A DNA stretch of 64,000 nucleotides, from the NCBI GenBank assembly GCA_020152595.1, contig JAIGNY010004490.1, positions 279,501 through 343,500 of the forward strand, given 5' to 3'. The notes under the pieces were generated by a model, which ran no database searches, had not been told where the DNA came from, and was given only the letters and a program-made list of their open reading frames with translations. The position numbers and the translations under genes are program-made. This document shows positions 34,534-47,451 of the stretch, piece after piece. Source of the stretch: Chiridota heheva. Its lineage: Eukaryota; Echinodermata; Holothuroidea; Apodida; Chiridotidae. Position 1 is the first letter of the stretch; every line of letters begins with the position of its first letter.

Positions 34534-36460
34534 TTATGTGCATTTAGAATTTTACAGGGTTTTAAAGGGCAATGCATTCTGCATCAGGATACAAGATCAT
34601 TACACTCCTAGAATTATCACCTCTAAGAAAAACTCTAAGAAAAACTCTGTGACAATCCTGTCACCATGGCAATGAAAACTTAAATCTTGGTGACCAAAAA
34701 ATTGAAAATTATGATTTTTTTCTTCAGAGAAATAATACTTTATGTCTCACTGGTGATCAAAATAAGTTTTTTATATAAGAAATGTATTTCGATAGCATGA
34801 AACACCTTAATTCTTTACTGCCCCAAAATTACTGATAATCCTAATTCTAAATGTTTGTCCCACGATATCATATCACTCAGCAACAGTATACATACGGACG
34901 TATGTATTCCCGTTCACGCAGGTAATACATGCACAGAGGCATGCCTGAAAAAATTATGATCATTTTTCCTCTTTACTTTCAACAATTGTTGTGAGCATTT
35001 TTAAAATTAAAAAGAGTTGTCATTAAAGTATGAAGTTAAATTATCTATGCAGGAAAACCGTCGGGGGTAGAAGGGTTTTTGCATTTAAAATTATATTTAA
35101 AAAAAAGTGTTTTTGTATACTGGCGAGTAAATTTACAATTTTGGCGATCAAAATTTTGAAATAGGGGAACATGGTCGCCAGTTTTTTTTGTTTTTTTTTC
35201 CTGATTTGGCGACCACAAAGCAAACACAATTGTCGAGGATTGTCTAAGAATCGGTACTCTTCTGGGAATCATTGCAATCCTTGAGGACAGAGCGTAACAC
35301 ATTTTGGGTTCATTACACTTTTTGGGTTCATTACACTTTTTGGGTTCACTGCACTGTTTCACTCATTACACCCAACATTACAATGGGGGCTTCAATCTTT
35401 ACTAAAACATTTGTTTTACATTTGATTTGATGTAGTATTCTTATGTTATTATGATCATTTCATAAAGATGTCACAAATTCACATCATCTTTTTTCTAGTA
35501 TTCTTACATTTTTGGGCAGTTGTTGTTATGAACAAGAGAGCAGCTGTGCTAACAATAACACATACTTAGACAACTCTTGTCCATGCAAATTTGGGTAAAT
35601 AATCTTGGGGGAAGAAAGGGAATGTTCCTCTTCAGGGGTCAAAATGAAGTTTTCACCACTGTTCCACGAAACAATACTTTCTCAAATAATACTCTTCTGG
35701 ATTAGATTTCACTGTTCCAAATATTTTGTCAATAACAGGGCAACTTCCTTTTTTGACTTCATTTACAACTGCTTCATTGCTTACATGTGCAACTTCGTAA
35801 GCCAATCAAATTTAGGTGATGAAACCACATAAACCACATCTTTTGGTGTAAATGAGGGGAAAACTTTTTCTTAAAGAAAAAAAACATTTTCATGAAAATA
35901 TTTTGTTGACAATATGCACAATTTCTAAGCAGAAATCGTGTTCTTGATCAAACATGCCACACATTTGTAAAAAAAACAATATTTGAAAACTCACTGTTCT
36001 TGCATGAAAAGCCCTGTTCTCGGAAGTCTGAATTTGACCTCTGCCCTTACCCTGCAGCTCACTGCTGGGAGATAATGAGCTCTCTGCATGAGTGCTAATC
36101 AGTGTTTTAGTTCACCATGACCTTGGCGCTGCTCATTCTCAATGGGTAATAATATTCACCTTACATTCACATACAAGTAAGTACAATAAACCAATAACAC
36201 GCAGAAGCTATAAAAGAAGAGGGCAGTGGGCATTCATGGGAAGGGGACAAAAATAAAATTGGTTAATTTTTGTTCAATTTTGATCCAAATATTGCTGACA
36301 ACCTTTCTTTTATAGTCTTCAGAAAAATTTTGATCTTTATTTGAAAAAATTAGAATATCTTACCACACTTTGAGTCAATATGTACATGTAGATCAGAATT
36401 TGGGAAATCTAAATCTGAATTCCGCTGCACTCATTCTAATCTTAAAAAGGCTTTATCATA
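34534..36460. other. Mostly unrecognised; small repeat at 35305-35355
   Basis: An 18-bp unit (TTTTTGGGTTCATTACAC) occurs three times at 35305-35355. Words such as CACTGTTCCACGAAAC (35650) and GCCCTGTTCTCGGAAG (36011) are inversely arranged and recur near 42395-42465 and 44200-44240, hinting at one more dispersed family. No gene. Confidence 0.45.
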
Positions 36461-36463
36461 AAG

Positions 36464-36748
36464 TCAAGTCAATATTTGAAACAAATCAATGAAGTGAACA
36501 CTCACAACATTGTAAAACAATTCTAAAAATACAAAATATGAAGGTTCAATGTTGAAAAATCATGTCAATATTAAAAACAAATCAATAAAGTGAACAGTCA
36601 CAACATTGAGAAACAATTCTGAAAATACAAAATATGAAGGTTCAAAGTTGAAAAATCAAGTCAATATTAAAAATAAATCAATGAGGTGAAGTCACAACAT
36701 TGAGAAACAATTTTGAAAATACAAAATATGAAGGTTCAAAGTTGAAAC
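36464..36748 (+). repeat. 96-bp tandem repeat, three units
   Basis: TCAAGTCAATATT-type starts at 36464, 36560 and 36656, each ending AATATGAAGGTTCAAAGTTG. High identity between units. Confidence 0.93.
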
Positions 36749-37299
36749 ACAAAACAATCCAGAAATACATGCATACTGCTGACGTAAGGCAATTCAACCA
36801 TCATAATTTGTCATAAGAATTGTCATAAGAAATGTTTTAAGAAAACATACAGTATCCTTTAATTACATTTTTAGCAAACTCATGTTTCATCAATTTTTAC
36901 ATCAAAATAAAAACTTGAGACAAATATAGATAAACTTCTTTCTTCACACCTGGAGTTGAACAACATTTCTTGGTAGTAAACACTCATTAACCACAGGCAC
37001 ACACTCACGCAAAACATCCCCTCCAGAGTACATGTATGATGCAATGAAACAATGCCCTCGCAATCAAAACAAGAGGTTGCACAATACTAATACATACTGT
37101 ATGTGGAAATGAAAAGGTTGATTATAATCATACAGGGGTCAACAAACGGTAAGGGCAAATTCATACGATAGCAAAAATCTTATCCTGAATTAATCATCTC
37201 TCCCTTAGGTCATATGCATATCTCATAAAGAACATTCCCTGGAGCAAGGTTATGCTGTAATACAATGTAAAAACTCCTACAATCAAAACAGCTTGCCAA
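36749..37299. other. No recognised feature
   Basis: AT-rich intron, no coding or repeat signal noticed. Confidence 0.35.
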
Positions 37300-37770
37300 T
37301 ACATAACATAACATAACAAGATGACGGGCTAAAAAGGGTTAGTCACCCCATAAAAAGCCCTAACTAACACAACCACCACCTCTAAAAAAATATAATTAAA
37401 AAAATCAAATATGCCCAGAGTTAGTAAAGAACTTATCAATGTTCACTTTGAAATTGTGAACAGAATTAGAGCTGACTACCCACTCAGGCGAACCATTCCA
37501 CTCATTAACAACTATATGCGAAAAGCTAAAATGCCGAATATCTATCCGTGAAACTCTTTGGTCAACTTCAAACTGTTACCAAGTGTCACATGAGGATTAG
37601 CTGAAACATGCAAGAAATTATAGAAAGTCAAAGCATCACTACCAGGTAGGAATTTAAAAACCTGAATCATATCGCCACGTACTCTTCTCAACTCAAGCGT
37701 GGTCAAACCAAGAATTGACAACCTAGATTCATAAGAAAGATTCCTTATTTCGGGAATAATACCTTAATAT
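37300..37770 (-). pseudogene. 5'-truncated CR1-like LINE, sister of 31346
   Basis: About 470 bp aligning with the 3' part of the LINE at 31346-31800: 3'UTR words GGGGTGACTAACCC and GGGCTTTTTATGG, then the C-terminal coding remnant. The end carries (TTATG)n (ATAACATAACATAACAAG on the plus strand). It is more 5'-truncated than the other copy. Both share the same strand and family. Confidence 0.9.
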
Positions 37771-38800
37771 TCCTGTGTGAATGAGTAGGTTCATGTGTGA
37801 GTGAGAAAGTTGATTATAACTTAAAAAAAGGTCAACAAAGGGTCCTGGAAAATTAATATGACGACAAATAAAGTATCCTGTAATGATCATCTCTCCCTTA
37901 GGTTGACCCGCATGTGACTCATCTAATAAAAAAATATAAAAATCTGAGAAAGATTATTATTTCTCTGAATTTGGAAGTTGCATCAGCATAAAGTTGGGTC
38001 ATACATGGAGTGACAACAAATATATATATATATTTTTATTAGATGATGAAGTCTGGAATGCACTCAGAAGTTCCCTGTTCTCAACTCAAGGTTAGAGTCA
38101 AAATATGCACAAGTAGAGTCGAGTACTGAGGCACAATGTGTAGCGGTCCCCAACCTCTTATTTGGGCAATTTGCAAAGTACTGTACTGTAGAAAATTTAA
38201 AGTTAAATGGTGGTAACCCATTTTTGAAAGATTTGGAACGCAACTTGACAAGAATACTGTAGATGCTTACTGTATATAGGCAATTACCCAATTAAAATTT
38301 GAGTACAATTCAACTGTTTTCTTGCTTCTTCAGAAAGTTGCCATAATTGTAATTTATTTATAAATTACAATATTTGAAGGGGAGGGTGGAAATTCCGCCC
38401 TCAAAAAATGCCAAATTTGACTTTTTCCAACCAAGTTTGGTCTTTTTTTTTTTTTTTTTTTTTTTGGGGCCTATTTTTTCCCAAAAGAAATCCCCCTTTC
38501 AAAAATCCAACCAAAAATTACACAAGGGGGAAAAAATCGCCCCCCCCCCCACACACATTTTGAACTCTCGTGTGAAATTGGTTGACACAACAAAGGCAAT
38601 GTTGTGCCAAAGAGGTTACAATATGTTAGATTACCTAAAAAATAAAATAGTGTGATTTTAGAGAAAAAAAGATGTAAAGCACACTGCAGAATGGAAGGGA
38701 AAGAGTAGGTTAAAAGAAGAGTTCATTATCTTAATTCCATCTGTACGTTATTCTTTGGCAACAGAACACCCATACTTCACTCTGAATACTTTTTGTAACT
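37771..38800. other. No gene; low-complexity tracts
   Basis: A (TA)n run at 38022-38034, a 20+ bp poly-T at 38442-38465 and a C10 run near 38540. Otherwise unremarkable. Confidence 0.4.
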
Positions 38801-38802
38801 AG

Positions 38803-39003
38803 AATATTAGCACTCTCTAGAGCACATACCTCCACCCCATTGCAATTCCAACATGATGCCTAGAATAATTGTAGAGTTCATTTGATCCCCATACCCAAAT
38901 ACTTCAATATTAGCACTCTCTAGAGCGCATACCTACACCCGTTGCAATTCCAACATGATGCCTAGAATAATTTTAGAGTTCATTTGATCCCTGTACCGAA
39001 TAT
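38803..39003 (+). repeat. 103-bp tandem duplication
   Basis: AATATTAGCACTCTCTAGAG starts at 38803 and 38906. Both units continue through CCAACATGATGCCTAGAATA to TTTGATCCC. Identity is about 90% by eye. Confidence 0.92.
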
Positions 39004-39229
39004 AATCCACCTCAGAAATCCTAGGCCCACCAAGATTCATCCCCAAGTTTTGATCTGTAATGAACATTTGCAATCTGAACACTTAAAGGTTATCTACTGA
39101 CTGGATTTCTTCTAAGGCCATACCATTGTTTTCAGTTTTATTCAAGAAAAGCATCATTGTTTGAGCTCTATTTACCCGGATTCACGTTTCAACTTAGTCT
39201 TGACAACTTAGTCTTGACAGATCTCATCC

Positions 39230-39690
39230 TAAAACATCCCCACCCCTCCATTTTGCCCTTCCCTGTTTCATTGTCCCAATTTTAATCACTTTTCCTGAAA
39301 CAGTAACAAAACACACACCAAATTTAATCAAAATCTAATCAGTTCTTGGAGATATCTTGATGACAGATCAAACACCTTAAAACACCCATCCCAACTCCCC
39401 AATGTCTCAAATTTCAATCACCCCATGTCCCAACTCCAATCCAGTTCTTAAGATATAGTATCTTTTACACCCCATGTCCCAACTCCCCATTTACACCCTT
39501 CCCATGTTCCAATATGTCTCAAATTGTTACCACTTTTCCATAAGCAGTAACAAAACCACAAACGAAATCTAATCAAAATCCAGTCATCAGTTCTTGAGCT
39601 ATCTTAATTACAAACAGACAAACAAACACACAAATTTACAGAGGCAAAAATGTACGTGTAACCTCCGTCCAACTTCATTGGCAGAGGTAA
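39230..39690 (-). repeat. ACCTCCG-hairpin dispersed repeat, reverse orientation
   Basis: Ends on the plus strand with ACCTCCGTCCAAC then TTGGCAGAGGTAA at 39661-39690, the inverse of the head at 14595. Inside are repeated C-rich pieces (CCCATGTCCCAACTCC) and TCAGTTCTTGAGCTATCTT, the counterpart of the CAAGAACTGATG word in the other copy. Longer than the 14595 copy. Confidence 0.65.
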
Positions 39691-40680
39691 CTAGACAGTA
39701 CTAAATGTGTCCATAGACCTTTAATCATGAAATCTATGCTCTTGGACAACAAATAAACTTACCAGGTTTTTTTTATTTTTCATTTATTTACTTTTCCCCC
39801 AGCTCTTCCACAATAACAAAGCTGCTGGGCAGAACAAAATATGGTCAACAAGCTCTCTCATAACCATATGGATTGCATTTGCTTCATCACATCACAGATT
39901 AATAGCAGCTTTCAATGTCAGAAATCATAAACTTTTAATTTTGTATAAACATTCTGTGTATCTTTCCAGTTGATGATTTTCTAATCACTTTCAGTATGCA
40001 GATGTTTAGGAATGTAGCTAACAGCTTCAGCAAAGGGTGCAATATTGTGGGGATGGCAGATTAATTATTGAAGATGGTAGAAAATATGTTGGAAGAGGTA
40101 AAGAGTAAAACCTATGCAGAGTTAGAATTAATTATGAAATTTCCCACTGTTCTGAATTAATTTTTAATTATTGAAAAAACAAAAACTTTGCGTATGCCTG
40201 TTTTTCCCGCAGTAATAACCACCAAGAACCATAGATTGTTGCCTGGTCTGTGGTACTGTACCAGTCACCAGCGTCTACATGTAAACCAGCATATTGATGA
40301 TGGGGCAGGGGTGGAAAAACATATTTTACTTTCTGAGATTGTAAAAATTCTTCAGAAAAAATATATTATGCAAATATTTTATTTATTCTGGATCTGGAGA
40401 TTTATTGATAAACAAGTATGAAGGAAAATGTATTTCCCCCAGGGAGATTTTTATTAAAATCTTTAAAATTTACAAGGGAATTAAAGAGAGGGTTAAAAGG
40501 AATGAATAAAGCGATGCAGTGCTGCAAAAATCTGAATCTCGACAGGAATGGTTTATTGAAGGATTGTGAGTCAGGTACTCGGGTATTAAGGTAACGAGCG
40601 GGTGGGTGCCCAGTTCCGATATTTTGGTACCCAACTCAGGTCTAACATCAAGCTAAAGAAATCCTCAGATGTCAGTTTTA
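39691..40680. other. Mostly unrecognised; dispersed repeat fragment at 40119-40211
   Basis: 40119-40170 matches the GGAATTAAT-type repeat (AATTTCCCACTGTTCTGAA). No gene is visible in the rest. Confidence 0.4.
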
Positions 40681-40723
40681 TTTTACTGCACTGTACATAA
40701 AAGAGCTTTGATCTCTTAGGCAC

Positions 40724-41255
<532 letters not shown>

Positions 41256-41329
41256 GCTTACTTTTTGGGTGGGGGAGTTTTTATTGTAGGAGTTTGTTAA
41301 GTATTTATTAGGGGAAGTGAAATAACAAT

Positions 41330-41785
41330 GTGCTGCAAGCTACTTTTAAGCTACTCTCGAATAGCATTCAGAGAACACATCAGGGGTGACTATCCTGCAT
41401 TTTGGGACTGCCATGTAACGTCCTCATCTGATTTATAGTGATTTAACATCACGACCACACCATGTATGACTGTGGTAGGAATAGGAAGATCCCGCCTTCT
41501 CCCTTCTTTCGCGAATGCCAGTAAAATTAGCGCCCGCACGGCTTCTTTTGGTTGTTGATTCCATGACTTCCATATCCGAACAAAAAAGTATTTCTGAACT
41601 TCTCAAGCAATCCAATCTGGCCAACCGTGGCTTCATCTTCTTAGAATTACCATTGTTCTTCCTGTTGTTTCGATTGATGGACAGTATGTGCAATCCAACT
41701 ATTGTCCACTTCTAACAAAGACTGGATGAGGAGCAGATGATGCTGGCAACATAATTCTACCCACGATGTCAGGCATATCTATCTG
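41330..41785. mobile_element. Diverged relative of the SINE at 61130
   Basis: CATTCAGAGAACACATCAGG then TGACTATCCTGCATTTTGGG and TGTAACGTCCTC parallel GTTCAGAGAACCAAATAGGG, TGACTGTCCTACCATCGGG and TTAACGTCCCCTC at 61240-61300. Later words (AGGAGCAGATGATGCTGGCA; GCATATCTATCTGCAAGG) also parallel that element. The tRNA-like head is not visible here. Confidence 0.5.
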
Positions 41786-41796
41786 CAAGGGTGCTT

Positions 41797-42275
41797 GTTT
41801 GTTTGTTTGTTTGTTAGAAGAGGGCTTAATAGCACCACGACACAGGGGTCAAATTGTGCCTAAGAGGTTAGATCATACTAGAGGTAGGAAGGAAAGAAAA
41901 CAAGGGGAGATTGAGAGAAATATAAGAACTTAAAATCAAAAAGCTGGGATCGAGAGAGGAGGTGCACGGGTGCAAAAAAACAAAGTAGAGAGAGGAGGGT
42001 GGGAGAGAGGACTAAATATGGTTGTTGAGGGAAGCATGATGAAGGAAGGAGATAATTTTATCCAGAGGGTTTTTCTGGAAGAACTCGGCAATTGAGTTGT
42101 GGGGAGCAAGGGAAGCTCTGGGAAGGTTATACAGGGGGCAAGCAAGGAGAACGTGATTTACTGTGAGGGTGCAATGGCAATTGTTGACAAGGGGTTGGGG
42201 GGAGCCAATAAGGAGGTAACAAATTTCCTTGCTGAATCTCGTGAGACTGAGACTCAAATCTGGAACCTCCAGCAT
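41797..42275 (-). pseudogene. LINE ORF2 C-terminal fragment (I/Nimb/Jockey-like)
   Basis: Minus-strand frame 42275-42012 reads NNCHCTLTVNHVLLACPLYN then LPRASL. This is the Cys/His C-terminal motif (CxC...TVxHxLxxCPxY...R) found at the end of several non-LTR ORF2 proteins. Downstream is a pyrimidine-rich 3'UTR and an (AAAC)n tail (plus strand GTTTGTTTGTTTGTTTG, 41799-41815). The reverse transcriptase is absent. Clade assignment is tentative. Confidence 0.7.
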
Positions 42276-42384
42276 AAAGAGTATGTTTCATTCTTAATTT
42301 TTAAGATGTCATTTTGATGGTCAATTAAACATCTCTGCCACCATTTTCAGTCTTTAGTTTTCTGTAAGTGTAACTTATCGGGGT

Positions 42385-42475
42385 CAGAATTCATGCTGTT
42401 CCGAGAACAGTGCTTTTTAAGCAGGAACGGTGATTTTTCAAATATCACTGTTCCATGGAACACAGTTGTTTTTGT
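42385..42475. repeat. Dispersed AACAGTG/CACTGTT inverted repeat fragment
   Basis: CGAGAACAGTGCTTTTTAAG and TCACTGTTCCATGGAACAC form an inverted pair and recur at 44196-44245 (GAACAATGTTTTTCAAAGAA, CATGGAACAGTGG). The two places may bracket one element interrupted by the hAT-like copy at 42672. Confidence 0.4.
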
Positions 42476-42671
42476 TTTTTTCTCAAACGTATAACATCAA
42501 CATCCTGCAATTTATTGTTTTCTGCTTATAAAAAAAGTTCTAAGAGTAAAATCCCTCCTCACAAATAATTTTAAAGCATGAAAACTCTTTCTTTTCCTGC
42601 AATTACCAACGCAATTGGTCATAGATCAAGCCGCTGAAACTAACAATAACATGTTAGGCTTTTATCTCTCT

Positions 42672-43306
42672 GTCAAGACCCGTTTTACAAGCTGTAAAAT
42701 TGACCACAAAATACACAGTGAAAATTCTTTAATCGTGGCAACCAGTACATTTACATGTAAACATTACCTGATGAGTCAAATACATTTTGCAAGAAAGAAA
42801 AAATATTGCAAAATAAACGATCAAAAAATTCAAGAGCTGAAATTCTGCATGCTTTGCAAAGATCGCAGCCATTTTAAGAGGACTGATAAACTGTATTTGC
42901 AGGGTGGTGGCGTAGTTTTGAAATTAATTACAGCGAGGCACCGAGGTATCACAGTATCCAAGATTTTCACTGAAAGTTCTAGCGAATATGGCAATAAAGT
43001 TAGGCGATGTTAAGATTAAATGATATTGAAGGGAACTTTTCTGTTCTTTTTTAACCAAATTTCCATGCACATTTTCCATAAAAATGATGATTTATACTGT
43101 AGAAATGCACTTTCCACGATTGAGAAAAAAAAATTCCAGCATCTATTTGGGTTATGGCGTCAATACTTTTGCCATACTGATTGCGCAATTTTTTTACTTA
43201 GCAATTGGAGCAATTTTGGTATACTTCTGAAAATCAGTACTAAACACGTGAAAACAATGCACGTTCATTTGTTGGCGTGTGCACGTTTACTAAATTCGCT
43301 AAATTA
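42672..43306 (+). mobile_element. hAT-like family A, copy 2 (truncated)
   Basis: Aligns with 60117-61070: CGTTTTACAAGCTGT, then ACATTTACATGTAAACATTA, TTTTGCAAGAAAGAAAAAAT, GATGATTTATACTGTAGAAA and GTGTGCACGTTTACTAAAT. Both terminal repeats are lost, and the 132-codon open frame within it is not conserved in the other copies. Confidence 0.8.
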
Positions 43307-43315
43307 GTAGTGTAT

Positions 43316-44455
43316 GTCAGTACACGTTCCATGTGAAAAGCATTTCAGTACTTTCTACCTGTGGGGAGTGGGAAACAGTTTCCCTTGGCAGTTTTCGTCT
43401 CAGGCTTACCACGAAACTGTCGCAATAACAGCTCCCAGGACCCTGGGCTAAGCTTAATTGGGGATTTATTTACTAACAGGGAATAGGGGTATATCTGTTG
43501 GGAGACATTTATGCTTGCTTGAAAAGTGCTCCATATGTAGAATAAATAACTTGAAACAATGATATGTGTACATGATAATTCCGAGAAATTAATGTAATGG
43601 GATGCAAGAACTCATTAAGATAGAACTTTGTGTGTGAACCAATGTTTTTGTTTTTTTGACAAAATATAAGTTTCTACCAGGTGGTGTGGTCAAATTGACC
43701 ACCTATAACTACCATAATCGACCGGAAGAGGTTAGAATTACCCATTTACCCACACATTATAATTTTGTTAGAAGCATAGTTTTATGTTTAAACATCCCCA
43801 TGAATTTATTTTTCTCCCTACTGCCTTTAAATAACAAATTGTTGGGAAAATATATTTTTTGTATGGTCAAATTAAGCCCCTCCCCCCTCATGCAGTTTAC
43901 CAAAGATGTAATAAATTGTGCTATGTATTCATAATCTTCAAAAGAATTTCCTGTCTCACTCACATCCCTGATACTGTGTTTGCATGTGTTAACTAACACA
44001 ACTATCATTATTTCCGTTACGTATTACGTGTTACAGCCTTACTTGGAATTTCGACACATGCACAGCAGCAGCCTTGTTATTTTTTTCTTGTTTTCTCTGG
44101 CAGATATATTATGACAAAAAAAAAGCTGAATATTAAGTCCAATTTAAAAGAAGGATTTGGCTTTTTTTATTGACGAAAATGTTGAACAGTGAAATTTGAT
44201 CCAGAACAATGTTTTTCAAAGAAGCACTCTTTCATGGAACAGTGGTAAAGAATCAAAAACTTCTGCTTATACAAAGTTAGTTATAGGTGCAGTAGGTACA
44301 GTAGTTACAGTGTGCGTCCAAGATTCCTCTGACAGTGGGTTGGGCATTCGGTTTCATTCAATTTTTGCATTTTTTGACATTTTGCATTTTTTGTTATTAG
44401 GCCCTACCACACAGTCCTTTAGGGGTCTCATTGTACACTTGCCATAATGGTTACA
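43316..44455. other. No recognised gene
   Basis: AT-rich intron; the only structure seen is the AACAGTG-type fragment at 44196-44245. Confidence 0.35.
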
Positions 44456-45012
44456 TTAAAGGATTAGTTCAGGGGTCACGCAAGTCTATCTTATATGAAA
44501 GAAGACTTTAAAAGAAACAAAATGGTGAAGAAATCAATCAAAAATCTTATTACGTTAAGGAGATATTGAAGTTTAAAGTTTGGTATCATTTGTGTAAAAA
44601 CGACTGAAATCAGATTAGTTGTGATGATTCCTAGAAGTCTTTATGTATTCTATCATATTTTGTCCTGCGATTCTGTGGCTTATAAACCATGGGATATATC
44701 AAAAAAGTAGTAAACCTGAATCTATGAAGGGTATTTATAATATACCACCTGAAGAAAACTTTGAGAATAAATAATTTAAATAGTACAAAAAAAAAAAAAA
44801 AGCTTTAAAATAAATAAAGACTTTGAGGAATCTAAGGCTGTGACATCACAACTAGTCTGATTTCAGTCGTTTCTACACAAATGATACCAAACTTTAAACT
44901 TAAATATCTCCTTAACGGAAAGAGATTTTTTAATGCTTTCTTCACCATTTTGTTTCTTTTGAAGTCTTCTTTTAAAAAAGATGAACATGCTTAACCACTG
45001 CACTAATCCTTA
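44456..45012 (+). mobile_element. F1 foldback element, full length
   Basis: TTAAAGGATTAGTTCAGGGG at the left and GCACTAATCCTTAA at the right, with the same long complementary arms as the copy at 24882. A poly-A stretch interrupts the centre (44789-44803). Non-coding. Confidence 0.87.
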
Positions 45013-45830
45013 AAGTGTACAGAAATTTGAGGCCAAGATTGACTTGAGATGGGAGGCATTTTTTTGGAGCAAAATACTCACATTGGAAATTCTTTACACA
45101 TGGAAATTGTATGAATATCTGCTTAAAGAAGTTTACTTCCTAATAATCCACACTAAAACAATCATAAGTAAATTTCCCAAAAACAAAGTATTTTGTCACT
45201 AATCCACGTCAAGTTCTCAGAGAAGTTTTCGTAAGTATGTCAAACAAAGTCAACAACGTAAGGTAACAATGACCAATCAAGAACCAGGAAAGTTAATACA
45301 GTGTCTACAGTAATTTTTGTTGCCATATATTAGCTCTTCAATATACATTTCTGCGAGTAATATGAAATTCATTAACAATGTTAATCAATTTCATGTTAAC
45401 AGTCAGTTCCCAGCCTCACAAAAGTCGCCTATTCATTTTTGTGCGTATTCCGCCCATCGAATTTATGAATATATAATGAGTTGAAACATGCTGTTTTTTA
45501 AAGGTGGTTACAACCTAGTTATGACAAAAACGTTAACAATACATACAATTTAGGCAGATAAAGGGTTGAAAATACTATCCATTTTAAGAATAATTCAAGC
45601 AAAAAATAATGAAAATCAGAGGGATTTCTAACCATTACAAATTCGGAAAAACTGGTTTTGAAAAATGTGGCCAAAAACCATTTTTTTCGGTTTTGGGCCC
45701 AAAAGTTCTTTACATATATAATGAATTTTTTTTCTTAAGTACCAAATTCTGTAGAAATATTGAACCAATTAAGAGAAAGTGGGTTAGGAGTTTGACGAAT
45801 AATCACCCATTTCGCTGAGTAGCAAGATCC
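45013..45830. other. No recognised feature
   Basis: AT-rich intron, nothing supported. Confidence 0.35.
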
Positions 45831-45831
45831 A

Positions 45832-46035
45832 TTTTGATTTGATTTTTTGATTTATTTATTTTCCATTTTCATGCACATATTACAATATTTATAATGAAAA
45901 CACATAACATTTTATAAGAAAATGGTGGAAGGGCTTAAAAGCCGGAGCTTTTACAGGAAGCCCACCGTAACTTAAATTGAATAATAAATCACAAAGGAAA
46001 TGTATACAAAAGTCAAATTGTGAAAATAGAAGGGA
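45832..46035 (-). mobile_element. Probable LINE or SINE 3' tail
   Basis: On the minus strand: GGGCTTCCTGTAAAAGCTCC, then ATTGTAATATGTGCATGAAA, AATAAATAAATC and a (AAATC)-like end. This layout resembles the 3' end of non-LTR elements. No coding part remains. Confidence 0.45.
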
Positions 46036-47449
46036 AAGAGGACCCCCCCCCCCTCCTCCCCAACCTGGTAACATAAAGAAGCCTAGTGGAAAATTAATTA
46101 AGTGGTTGGGTAAAATAAGATTTTGAAAAATATTGTATGATACAACATGATTGGTCAGTTGCGATCACGTGGTATTGTTTACATCCAGTATCATGCACTT
46201 GTAACGAAATGAATACTGTAGGCCTACTACTGTATAGGGTACATTTTTTGTCATTTATTATCATTGATTACAAACTAAAATTTATATACAGTATATCTAT
46301 GATGTTTGAAGTGCATGTTCCTTTGTATTTCCTTTGAAAATGACTTGCTCAAAGTTAATAAAATGCACCTTTATTGTCATATACTGTATCTTGTGAATTT
46401 TGTGCACTATGATGAGCATGTTGTCTGCAGTGTATGATGGTCACTACATGATTTGCTACAGTTTAACTGACTTCCTACAATACAGAAAGAAGGTTGCTAC
46501 TCAGTAGTTCAGTATGGAGTAATATTACATTTACTTATATTTCCAATGTATTAATACACTAAATAACAAGTGCAGTGATTTCTCCATTTTCTTCGTGTTT
46601 CTTCAAAAATACAATTTTCCTTTGATACTTCTGCATGAAATGCATGAATTATTTAATTTCCCATTAAAAATTATAAAAAATAAACCAGTTGAGGCAATGT
46701 TGAAGGGTGATATTGTGTCAGCATTTGCAAAACTTGTACAAGTTAAAGTAAATCTAGTAGGTAATTGCAGCTAACTGGTCATAAACCACCAACCCTCAGT
46801 GATCTAAAAACCCAAATCATTGTGTAAGAAATGCCCATTTAATACAAATTGTTTATGCTAAAAACCAGTATCTATTGTATAAAGATGTCAAATATGTAAC
46901 TAGTTGTGTATTATATATATCACATTTATGGAAATGCTTTATTGTTACGATCCCTGAAATGAAACACGGCAAAGAATGGATGCCTCTGCTGTGTGCTCAG
47001 AAATGATAAATCGTCTAGTACTTAGTAAAAGTAAGTTGAGTCTACATTCCTAATGTTGATCTACACATTCAATTTCCAAACAGATACCTAACAGAGAACA
47101 AAAAATTACAAGAGAAATCCACTGTATTTTATTAAGTCTATTTCTAACAGATTAAGAAATGAGGTAATGTTTCTTTTTATCCCCTTACAATTAAGTGCAT
47201 GATGATGAAAAGTGATTCGACTTTGAAGAAACCAAATGAAAAGGCAAAGTCTCACCGAAAAAAGTCAGAAGTATTTCTGTCAATGAAAATTGGTATTTGC
47301 CTTGATACATATTGCTAAAAAAAGCCTACTGTACTACTTTTCCCTCCAGATACAATCTCTAAACACAAAAAGTCTTAACAGAATGTAATGTACCAGATGC
47401 ACTAAATGCAGGTCTAACTTTCCTTTTACCCAAAACAAAATCATGGATT
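46036..47449. other. No recognised feature
   Basis: AT-rich intron with a C10 run at its left edge (46043-46053). No gene or shared repeat noticed. Confidence 0.35.
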
Positions 47450-47451
47450 TA

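Noticed and set aside
42615..43013. 132-codon plus-strand ORF
   Set aside because: Lies in a hAT-like family A copy; the frame is not kept in the other two copies.
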